NCBI GenBank assembly: GCA_038203955.1 | Contig: JBBRDK010000006.1 | Location: 1 to 64,000 of the forward strand | Direction of reading: 5' to 3' | DNA: 64,000 nucleotides | Origin: JALYUA01 sp038203955 | GTDB taxonomy: Bacteria; Acidobacteriota; Thermoanaerobaculia; UBA5066; Gp7-AA6 | In this document: positions 40,543 through 51,500 of the stretch, piece by piece | Position numbering within the stretch: the first letter of the stretch is position 1 | Layout of the letters: each line of letters opens with the position of its first letter | The notes under the pieces: generated by a model | Databases searched by the model: none | Told to the model about the DNA's origin: nothing | What the model saw: only the letters and a program-made list of their open reading frames with translations | Position numbers and translations under genes: made by a program

Positions 40543-42506
40543 CACCCCAGGCCGCGGGCGGCGACGCGAAGAGCGCGAATCCGGCGTTCTCCCGCCTGAC
40601 TCCGGAGGAGGCGCGTTTCGTCCAAGCGTGGAATGACACCCGGAGGGACTATCCCCGTGACGAGACCATTCCGGCGCTCTTCGAGCGGGAAGTTCGGCGC
40701 TCGCCCGGCGCGACCGCGCTCGTCTCCGCGGAGGATGGGCGAACGCTGACCTACGACGCCCTCAATCGGCGGGCCAACCAGCTCGCCCGTCACCTGCGGG
40801 ACCTCGGCGTCCGGCCGGAGATGCGGGTCGCGATTCACCTCGAGCGGTCGTTCGACGCGGTCGTCTCGATGCTCGCGATCCTGAAAGCCGGCGGCGCTTA
40901 CGTTCCGCTCGATCCGCGCCTGCCGTTGAAGCGCGCCTCTCACGTCCTCGAAGACTCCGGGGCCTCCGTCGTGCTGAGCGTCGAGCCCCTGGCGGATGCG
41001 CTGCCCGCGGTCTGGGCCCGCCTCATCTGCCTCGACTCCGACGCGGGGGCGATTGCGCGGCAGAGCGACGCGAATCCGCCTCGCGCCGGTTCGGCGCTGG
41101 GCCTGGCGCACATTCTCTACACGTCGGGCTCGACCGGAGCGCCCAAGGGCGTGGCGGTGGTCCATCGCGGGGTCGTCCGCCTGGTCCGCGGGACGGACTT
41201 CGCCCACCTCGGCCCGGACGAGGTCTTCCTTCAGGCCGCGCCTTTGTCCTTCGACGCCTCGACGTTCGAGATCTGGGGCGCGCTGTTGAACGGCGGTCGC
41301 CTCGTGATCCTCTCTGCGCAGACCCCCGGCCTGGACGACCTCGCGGAAGCGATCCGGGCGCACGCTGTGACGACTCTCTGGCTCACCGCGGGACTCTTCC
41401 ATCTCGCGGTCGACCAGCGGCTGTCGGATTTGAAACCTCTGCGCCAGCTTCTGGCCGGCGGCGATGTTCTCTCCCCGCCGAGAGTCCGGCGCGTGCTGGA
41501 AGAGATTCCCGGCTGCGCGCTCGTGAACGGCTACGGCCCCACGGAGAGCACGACCTTCGCCGCCTGCCACGTCATCCGCTCGCTGCCCGCGAGTGCCGCC
41601 ACCGTGCCGATCGGGCGGCCCATCGCCAACACACAGATCTATCTCCTGGATTCCGAGCGCCGGTGGGTCCCGCCCGGTGAGACAGGGGAGCTGTACATCG
41701 GCGGTGATGGTCTGGCGCGCGGCTATTGGAACAGCCCGGAGCGGACCGCCGAGAGTTTCGTGAAGTCCCCTTTCGACGCGGAAGCCGACGCGCGCCTCTA
41801 TCGAACGGGGGATCTGGCGCGCCTGCTCCCGGACGGCAATCTCGAATTCCTCGGCCGTGCCGACCACCAGATCAAGGTCCAGGGCTTTCGAGTCGAGCTT
41901 TCCGAGATCGAATCGGCGCTCGCCCGCCACGCGGCCGTCTCCTGCAACGTCGTCGACGCCCGGCAGACGTCGGCGGGCGGCCAGAGGCTCGTCGCCTACG
42001 TCGTTCTCCGTCCGGGAGAGGAGGCAAGCGACGCCGAGCTCCGCGCGTTTTTGCAGCAGGAGCTTCCGGAATACATGGTGCCCCCCGCCTTCGTGCGCCT
42101 CTCCTCGCTTCCGCTCACGGGCAACGGCAAAGTGGACCGGCGCGCCCTTCCGGAACCGGTGGGGGCCTCCGCCGGGACCGCGTCTCCCCCGCGCTCCATG
42201 ACAGAAGAGACGATCGCGCAGGTCTGGCGGTCCGTTCTCGACCTCGAGGCGATCGATTGCGACGAGAACTTCTTCGACCTCGGAGGCAATTCGCTTCTTC
42301 TGATCGACGCTCACGCCAGGCTCCAAAAACTTCTCGCGATTTCCATGCCCATCACGACGCTCTTCGAATATCCGACAGTCCGATCCCTCGCACGTTCTCT
42401 CGCCAGCGGCCCGGCTCCCGACGAGTCGCTGCAGGCGTTGCGGGAACGGGTCCGGCAGAGGCGCCAGGTATGCGATCGCCGTCCCACACCGGAGCCCGCG
42501 TCGTGA
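40539..42506 (+). CDS. NRPS loading protein, A-T
   Basis: 655 residues from an ATG overlapping the hydroxylase stop. Adenylation domain about residues 15-560 with ILYTSGSTGAPKG (A3), NGYGPTEST (A5), YRTGDLARLLPDGN (A7) and GNGKVDRRALP (A10); carrier domain with S585 in FDLGGNSLL. There is no condensation domain, so it starts the chain. By-eye alignment to GrsA gives the pocket code DAFWLGGTF plus Lys, closest to valine codes such as DAFWIGGTFK. A Ser/Gln-rich tail of about 35 residues follows the carrier domain and may dock. The next gene begins at its stop (GTGA). Confidence 0.92.
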   Translation: MTPQAAGGDAKSANPAFSRLTPEEARFVQAWNDTRRDYPRDETIPALFEREVRRSPGATALVSAEDGRTLTYDALNRRANQLARHLRDLGVRPEMRVAIHLERSFDAVVSMLAILKAGGAYVPLDPRLPLKRASHVLEDSGASVVLSVEPLADALPAVWARLICLDSDAGAIARQSDANPPRAGSALGLAHILYTSGSTGAPKGVAVVHRGVVRLVRGTDFAHLGPDEVFLQAAPLSFDASTFEIWGALLNGGRLVILSAQTPGLDDLAEAIRAHAVTTLWLTAGLFHLAVDQRLSDLKPLRQLLAGGDVLSPPRVRRVLEEIPGCALVNGYGPTESTTFAACHVIRSLPASAATVPIGRPIANTQIYLLDSERRWVPPGETGELYIGGDGLARGYWNSPERTAESFVKSPFDAEADARLYRTGDLARLLPDGNLEFLGRADHQIKVQGFRVELSEIESALARHAAVSCNVVDARQTSAGGQRLVAYVVLRPGEEASDAELRAFLQQELPEYMVPPAFVRLSSLPLTGNGKVDRRALPEPVGASAGTASPPRSMTEETIAQVWRSVLDLEAIDCDENFFDLGGNSLLLIDAHARLQKLLAISMPITTLFEYPTVRSLARSLASGPAPDESLQALRERVRQRRQVCDRRPTPEPAS

Positions 42507-45500
42507 GCGGTGTGCGAGACGGCAATCTGCGGGACGCGATTGCGATTGTGGGGATGGCGGGGCGTTTTCCCGGCGCGGATTCGGTCTCGCACTTATGGGA
42601 GAACCTCCAGGCGGGCCGCGAATCGATCTCCGTTCTCACCGACGCGGAGCTGCTCGAATCCGGGATCGACGCTTCCATGCTCGCCGACCCGCTGTATGTC
42701 AAGGCGCGGGGCGTGTTGGAGGACGTCGATCTCTTCGACGCATCCTTCTTCGGATTCACTCCCAAAGAGGCGGAGTTGACGGATCCGCAGCACCGGCTTT
42801 TTTTAGAGACGTGCTGGCGCGCGCTCGAGGACGCGGGCTGCAATCCGGAGGCCTTCGACGGTGCGATCGGCGTCTTCGGCGGAATGAGCATGAACACGTA
42901 TCTGCTCGCGGCCCGCGGGAAGGACCCCGGTTTCTGGAAGGATCTCACCGAGTCCTACCAGATCGGTGAATACCCCTCCGTGCTGGGAAACGACTACAAC
43001 TTTCTGGCAACGAGGGTCTCCTACAAGCTGAACCTGACGGGACCGAGCCTGGACGTCCAGACGGGATGCTCGACTTCTCTCGTGGCGGTCTGTCTGGCGT
43101 GCCGAGCGCTCCTGCAGCACGATTGCGACGCCGCGCTGGCCGGAGGGGTCTCGATCACCTTCCCGCAGAAGAGGGGCTACCTCTACCAGGAAGGGGCGAT
43201 GGGCTCTCCGGACGGCAAGTGCCGTGCGTTCGACGCGGCCGCCGGAGGGACGGTGTTCGGGTCCGGAGTCGGGATCGTGGTCTTGAAGCGGCTCTCCGAT
43301 GCCGTCGCGAACAGAGACTCCATTGTCGCGGTGATCCGCGGATTCGCGTTGAACAACGACGGGGCGTCCAAGGTCGGTTACATGGCGCCGAGCGTCGAAG
43401 GCCAGGCCGCAGTGATCGCGACGGCGCAGGCTGTCGCCGATGTGGACGCCGAGTCGATTGGATACGTCGAGACGCACGGAACGGGGACGCCGCTCGGGGA
43501 CCCGATCGAGATCGCCGGGCTGACCCGAGCCTTTCGGTCCGCGACGAGCGCGAAGGGATTCTGCGCGATCGGGTCGGTCAAGCCGAACGTCGGCCATCTG
43601 GATATCGCTTCCGGGGTCACGGGTCTGATGAAGGCGGCGCTCGCCGTCCGCACGGGCCGGATTCCGCCGAGCCTCCATTTCGAGCGATCCAATCCCGCCA
43701 TCGACTTCGCGGACTCGCCGTTCTTCGTGAACACGCAACTCTCCGAGTGGAGCAACACCGCCCGCCCGCGCCGCGCGGGGGTGAGTGCCTTCGGCGTCGG
43801 GGGCACAAACGCCCACGTGGTCCTCGAAGAGGCCCCCGTGCCCGAACCTCCCGCCATCCGCTCCTGCGAGCTTCTGGTGCTCTCGGCGAAGACGCCCACC
43901 GGGCTCGACGCGGCCGCGGCGAATCTCGCTCGCCATCTGGCCGAGAAACCGGAAGCGAACCTCGGTAACGTGGCCTTCACGCTGCAGGCGGGCCGCAAGA
44001 ACTTCGCCCACCGGCGCGCTCTCGTTTGCGCGGACGTCGCGGAGGCGGTCTCTGATCTGACGCGTCCCTCCGGACGAGCGGTGGCCCGGGGCGGGGACGT
44101 TCCCGTCTCCTCGGTCGCGTTCCTGTTTCCCGGCCAGGGATCACAGTACCCGGGCATGGCCCGGGAGATCTACGAGAGTGAAGAGCGGTTCAGGCAGGAG
44201 GTCGACCTCTGCGTCGGCCTGCTTGGGCCGGAGCTCGCGAAGAACCTGCGCGATCTTCTGCTCGCGCCCCCGGCAGAGGGCGAGCCTTCGGAGAAGAGCG
44301 CGATCCACCGAACGGGGCTGGCCCAGCCCGCCCTTTTCGTCGTCGAATACGCGCTCGCGCGGCTCTGGGAGAGCTGGGGCGTTCGTCCGTCGGCGATGCT
44401 CGGGCACAGCGTCGGCGAATTCGTCGCAGCCACGCTCGCCGGCGTCTTCTCCCTCGAAGATGCGCTGGCGCTCGTGGCGGCGCGCGGACGGATGATCGAA
44501 GAACTCCCCGAGGGATCGATGCTCGCCGTCCGGATGGAAGAAGGGCAACTGGCCACGGTGGCGCGTCCAGGGCTCTCCCTCGCCGCGGTCAACGCGCCCT
44601 CGCTCTGCGTGCTGTCGGGCCCGCCGGACGTCATCGATGGTCTGCAGAAAGAGCTGGCGGAGCGGGGAATCGCCCAGCGCCGGCTTCAGACATCCCATGC
44701 TTTCCATTCCGAAATGATGGATCCCGTCGTCGCCCCCTTCGAGGATCTCGTGAACAGTGTCCGTCTCCAGCCGCCGTCGATCCCGATCGTTTCGGGCGTG
44801 ACGGGAACGTGGGTCCGGGCCGAGGAGGCGACCGACCCCGCGTACTGGAGCGCCCATCTGCGAAAACCCGTCCATTTCGCCCGCGGCGTCGCGACGCTCT
44901 TGAATGAAAAGGGCCGGGCCCTCCTGGAAGTCGGCCCCGGTCAGACTCTTTCCCTGCACGCGAAGCGTCATCCGGCGAAGACCTCCGGACATGTCGTTCT
45001 CTCCTCTCTGGGCCATCCGGAGAATCGCGAGTCCGAACGGGCGTGCCTCCTGCGCGCGGCGGGGCAACTGTGGGTCTCCCGGGTCGCGATCGACTGGCAG
45101 GGACTCCAGGCGGGAAGGGATTTGGGCCGCGTCCCTCTTCCGACCTACCCCTTCGAGAGGAGCCGCCACTGGATCGGGACGCGACTGGAGGACACCACCT
45201 CCGGCATCGGTACCCACGGCGGCCCCCAAATCGCGTCTCTGCCAACCCGGGCCGAGGGGGCCGTCGCCTTTCCAACGAAAGCGGAGTTGCCAATGATGAA
45301 CGACGCCAACCCCGCCTCTGCGGCTTTTCGCCATCCCCGGCTTCTCTCGAGAGTCCAGAAAGTGTTCGGCGATCTCGCCGGCCTGCCGCCCGGAGAAGTC
45401 CCGCCTTCCGCGACTTTTCTCGAGGCCGGTTTCGACTCGCTCTTCCTGACGCAGGCGAGCCAGCACCTCCAGAAGGAGTTCGGAATTCGCATCGCCTTTC

Positions 45501-48500
45501 GTCAACTCCTGGGAGATCAGTCGACACCCGACGCCCTTGCCAGCTTCCTCGACGCGCAGCTGCCCGCCGAAATCGCGCTCCTGACCCCGACTTCCGTGGC
45601 GGCGGTAGCCGAACCCCCGGCGAATTCCCCGCGGCCGGCGGCCGGCGCGGCGCCCGCAGCCGGATCTTCGGGCGTTCTCGAGCGTATTTTGACGGAGCAG
45701 CTGCGCGTCATGTCTCGCCAGCTTGAGATGCTTCGCGGCGACATCCCGGAGCTCGCGCCGCCGGAGGAGACGGCCTCCGTCCCGACGACGTCGCTTCCGA
45801 ATCCAGAGGGGCCCGTACCGGCGCAGTTTGAGTCTGCCGGCGAAAAGCCAGCCTTCAAGCCCTTCGGTCCCTACAAGCCGATCGAGAGAGGCGCCGGAGA
45901 CGCTCTCTCGGAGACGGCCCGGCGGTATCTGACGGGTTTTATCGAGCGTTACTCGCGTAAGACGGCGAAGTCGAAGCGGCTCGCCGAGGAGCACCGCTCC
46001 CATTTCGCCGACCCGCGGGTCGTGGCGGGGTTCCGCCGCGACTGGAAGGAAATCGTCTACCCGATCGTGGCGACGGGCTCTTCGGGCTCGCGCATCCGGG
46101 ACGTGGACGGGAACGAATACGTCGACCTCCTGATGGGATTCGGCCTGAACCTCTTCGGACATTCGCCGTCGTTCGTGACCGAGGCCGTCGCCGAACAGCT
46201 TCGTAAGGGCGTCGAGATCGGGCCGCAGTCCCCTCTCGCGGGGGAGGTGGCGCGTCTCATCAGCGAGTTCACTGGAATGGAGCGGGTGACCTTCTGCAAT
46301 ACGGGCTCCGAAGCCGTGATGGCCGCGATCCGCCTGGCCCGTACCGTGACGGGCCGCGACCCGATCGCGCTCTTTTCCGGCGCATACCACGGCACATTCG
46401 ACGAGGTCCTCGTGAGAGGCGTGCGCTCCGGAGGTGTCCACAAGTCCTTTCCCATCGCACCGGGCATCCCCGCCGCGAAGGTCGAGAACGTCCTCGTGCT
46501 CGACTACGGAACCGAGGAATCGCTGCGGATCCTCGAATCCCGGATTGGCCAGCTGGCGGCCATTCTGGTCGAGCCGGTTCAGAGCCGGCACCCCGATCTC
46601 CAGCCGCGGGAGTTTCTCCGGAAACTGCGGGAGATGACCGAGAAATCCGGAACGGCGCTCATCTTCGATGAAGTGATCACGGGCTTTCGAGTCCATCCGG
46701 GAGGCGCTCAGGCGTGGTTCGGAATCCAGGCCGATCTCGCGACCTACGGGAAGGTGCTCGGCGGCGGTCTGCCTCTCGGGGTCGTCGCCGGAAAAGGCGC
46801 TTTCATGGACGCTTTGGACGGCGGCATCTGGCAGTTCGGAGACGACTCGTTCCCCGAGACCGGCGTGACCTTCTTTGCGGGGACCTTCGTGAGACATCCA
46901 CTCGCGATGGCCGCCGCGCTGGCGGTGCTCCATCGGCTGAAGGCTGCCGGGCCCTCCCTCCAGGAAGGGTTGAACGACAAAGCCGCGTGGTTGGCGGGAG
47001 AGTTGAACGCCGTCTTCGAAAGAAATCACGTCCCGAGCCGCGTCGAGCACTTCGGCTCGATTCTCTATTTCGGGTTTTCGAACGATCACCGACTCGCGAG
47101 CCTGCTCTTCTATCATCTTCGCGAAAAAGGCGTGCACATCTGGGAGGGTTTCCCCTGCTTCGTTACAGAAGCGCACAGCCAGGAAGACCTCGAGTTCATC
47201 GTGCGCTCCTTTGACGCAAGCGCCACTGAGATGAGGGCGGGAGGACTTCTGCCGTCTTCCGACGACGGGAGAGGGCGTGGCGATGCGGTCCCACGACCCA
47301 TGGAAGTCGTTGCCGCGACCGCGCCGGAGAGCCCCGATTCCGCCGCCTCTTCGTTGACCGAATCCCAGAAGGAGGTCTGGCTCGCGTGCCAGATGGGATC
47401 CGAAGCTTCCTGTGCGTTCAACGAGGGCATCTCGCTCCGGTTTCGCGGAACTCTCGAGGTTTCGGCCCTGCGCGAGGCGCTCCAGGATCTCGTTGACCGG
47501 CATGACGCCCTGCGCACGAAGTTCGACGCGGATGGGGAACTGCAGCGCGTGGTAGCGGCGGCGAGCGTCCCGCTGACGATCACGGATCTATCGGAATGGA
47601 AGCGCGGGGACGCGCAAGTGCGGAGCAGGCAGATCGTGCTCGAGGAGGCACGGACTCCCTTCGATCTGACGCGCGGACCGCTCCTCCGCGGCCGACTCGT
47701 ACGCCTCGCGACTGACCTTCACGATCTCGTGCTGACGGCCCACCATCTCGCCTCCGATGGCTGGTCGACGAACGTGCTTCTCAGGGAGCTCGCCTCCCTC
47801 TATTCCGCACGGCGAGAGTCAATCGCAAACGACCTGCCCGCCGCGTCGCGCTTTCGCGATTTTGCCGCGCGCGAGGCGGCGCGGCGCAGAGGTCCGAAGG
47901 CCTCCGCGACCGAGGCGTACTGGCTGGGCGAGTTTGCGTCCCCGGCGCCCGTGTTGGATCTGCCGACGGACCGGCCGCGTCCGGCTGTCAAGACGTATGC
48001 GGGAGCGACGATCCGACGGACGGTTTCCGGCTCGCTCGCAAAGGCGGTGCGTCAGGCCGGTGCCCGAGAAGGATGTACGCTTTTTGCGACTCTGTTTGCG
48101 GTGTTTACGGCCCTTCTCCACCGCCTGACGGGGCAAGAAGATCTGGTGGTCGGGATCCCCGCCGCGGGCCAGGCCGGAGACGGCTGCGAGGACGTCGTCG
48201 GACACTGCGTCAACTTCCTGCCGATTCGCTCGCGCGCGCCGAAGGATGTCGAGTTCCGAACACACTTGCGGTCCATCCGGAAGACGATTCTGGACGCCTT
48301 CGAGCACCAGGACTATACGTACGGCAGTCTCATCCAGGCGCTGGCGCTTCCGCGCGATCCGAGCCGTCTGCCGCTGATCGAGGCGCAATTCAACCTCGAG
48401 CGGGTTGGAGCCGGCTCGGATTGGAGCGGCCTTGCCGTGGACGTGGACACTAACCCGAAGTCTTTCGTCAACGACGACGTCTTCTTGAATGTCGTCGAGA

Positions 48501-51500
48501 CGGCGGATGGCCTGGTTCTCGACTGCGACTTCAATACCGATCTCTTCGACGCCGGGACGGTCGAGCGGTGGCTGGGATACTTCGAGAAGCTCCTCGAGGG
48601 AATCGTCGAGGACGCCTCCCGGTCGCTTTCGGCCCTGCCCCTGTGCGGCGAGGCGGAGCGTAAACAGGTGCTGGTCGAATGGAATCGCACCCGGCGGCGG
48701 CTTTCGAAGGCCGGGTGCGCGCATCAGCTCTTCGAAGTGCAGGCGCTTCGGGCGCCGGAGGCGATCGCTCTCTCCTTCCGGGACGAGCGGGTGACCTACG
48801 CGGAATTGAACGTCCGCGCGAACCGGCTGGCGAATCACCTCGCGAGCTTCGGAGTCGCCCGTGGCGTCGTCGTGGGCCTGTGCCTGGAGCGCTCTCCCGA
48901 CCTCGTGGTCGCGATTCTGGCGATCCTGAAGGCCGGAGGAGCCTACGTCCCGCTCGATCCCTCGCACCCATCGGAGCGCCGCGCCGCGATCCTCGAGGAC
49001 GTGGGCGCGCCGTTCCTCCTCATAGACGAAGACGAAGACGTTCCCGTTCCGGCGGCGACCCGGGTCATCCGGCTGCGCGCGGAACGCGAAAAAATCTCGG
49101 AGGCGAGCGCCGAGACGCCAGGGGCCACGCCGGCCGCGGAGGACCTGGCGTACGTGATCTACACATCCGGGTCGACGGGAAAACCGAAGGGCGTCGCCAT
49201 AGCGCACCGGTCCCTCGTGAACCTGCTCGAAGCCATGCGAGAGAGTCCCGGGATCGGTCGCACCGATACCCTCCTCGCAGTCACGACTGTGTCCTTCGAC
49301 ATCGCGGCGCTCGAGTTGCTCCTGCCGCTGACGGCGGGGGCGCGAACCGCTCTCGCTCCGCCGGAAGCCTCTTCCGACGGCAGCCGGCTGTCCGAAGAGC
49401 TGTTTCGCTCCCAAGCCACGATCCTTCAGGCGACGCCCGCCACGTGGCGGCTCTTGATCGACTCGGGGTGGAAGGGTCAGTCGAATCTGAAGTTGCTCTG
49501 CGGCGGAGAACCTCTGTCTCGCGACCTGGCGGACGCCCTCCTCGCCCGTGGCGGCTCCCTCTGGAACATGTATGGTCCCACGGAGACGACGATCTGGTCC
49601 GCGGCTGGACGGGTCGCCGCCGGCGAGGGCGCGCCCCGCATCGGACCGCCGATCGCGAACACCCGACTCTATGTCCTCGACGAAGAGCTTCGGCCCGTGC
49701 CCATCGGGGTCCGGGGTGAGGTCTTCATCGGAGGAGAGGGTCTCGCGAGGGGCTACTGGAAGCTGCCGGAGCTTACCGAAAGAAACTTCCTTCCCGATCC
49801 CTTCCGGAGCGAACGGGGAGCTCGGCTCTACCGGACCGGCGACCTTGGCCGTTTCCGGTCCGATGGGACGATTGAGCTCTCCGGCCGGCGAGACCGGCAA
49901 GTCAAAGTCCGGGGATACCGCATCGAGCTTTCCGAGGTCGAAGCCGCGCTCTCGAGCCATGCGGCCGTGCGGGAAGCCGCCGTGACGGTTCGCGAAGACT
50001 CGCCTGGCGACAGGAGACTCGTTGCGTACATTGTCCCCGAGGCAGCCGATCTGCGCGACGTCGAGGCCGAGTGGCAGGCGGAGATGAGCGCCCAGTGGCG
50101 CGCGCAATACGGCTCGGCGATTCGGGAGCGCGATCCCGGGAGCGATGCGCATCCGGATCCGTCCCTGAGCCTCTACGGCTGGACTGGCCTCGGCAACGTC
50201 GCCGAAGAGCTCGACGCATGGCTCGCTCCGATCGCCGAGGAGATCCTCGCCTGGAGTCCCCGGCGCGTCCTCGAGATCGGATGCGGCACCGGGCTGCTGC
50301 TCGAAAGGCTGGCTCCCGCATGCCGGTTTTACTCGGGCACGGATCTGTCGGAGGAGGCGCTCGACAGCCTACGCGCCCGCCTGGCATTGTCGGACCTCCC
50401 GGCGAAACGAGTCGGGCTCCGGCGCCGGATGGCGGACGATTTCGAGGGAATCGAGCCCGGGTCGTTCGACACCGTGATCGTCAACTCGGTCGTGGAGTAC
50501 CTGCCGAGCGTCGAGTCTCTGTTACGGGTCGTCGAAGGCGCGATCCGGACCGTCGGGAAGGGCGGGCGCGTTTTCCTGGGGGATGTCCCGAGCCTGCCGA
50601 TGTGGGAAACCTTTCACGCGGCGGCCCAGCTCGCGCACGCTTCCGACGAGCTTCCCGTCAAAGAGCTCTCGGAGCGGGTGCGCCACGCGGTCTCGCAGGG
50701 GAGCCGTCTGCTGGTCGATCCCGACTTTTTCCGGGCGCTCAAACACAGCGTTCCGGGGATTGACCGTGTCGAAGTGCGGCTCTCGCGGGGCCGATTTTCG
50801 GACGAAGCGTCGCGACTCCACGCCGACGCCTATTACGACGTAATCCTTCACGTCGGTGAGCCGACTCCGGACAAAGGCCAGGTCGGGCGAGAGCGCGTGA
50901 CGCTCGATTGGGAAGAAGAACCCCTGGCCCTGTCCACCCTCGAAACTCTCTTCACGGCGGAGACGGACTCGGTCCTCGTGCTGGGAGTCCCGATTCTCCG
51001 TCTGGTGGCGCAAGCGAAGACGCTCGAGCTGCTCGAGACCGGAGAGGGAGGCGTCGCGGAGACGGTCGGCGACCTTCGGGAGCGCCTGCGAGACGTGTCG
51101 GGCGCCGACCTCGCACCAATCGGGGATCTCGCCGAGAGTCGAGGCTACTCGATGGACAGGGTCTGGTCCGGCTCGGGACGTTCCGGCCGTTGCGATCTGC
51201 TTTTCCGGCGCGCTCTTGCGAAGACCGGCGTGAGTCTGTCTCCCGGACTGTCGAAAGAGGTCCCGGGGCCGAGGCCGTGGCATGAGTACGCCAACAGTCC
51301 CGCGCGCTCGGCGCTCGCGCGCCGTCTCGTGCCGGAGCTCCGGTCGTTCGTCAAGCAGAAGTTGCCCGCCTTCATGGTGCCGGCCGCGATCGAGATCCTC
51401 GAAGTGCTGCCCCTCACCGCAAACGGCAAGGTGGACCATCGTGCGCTGCCGCGGCCGCAGCGTCTCCACGCGCTGGCGGAGGAGACTTTTCGGGCCCCTC

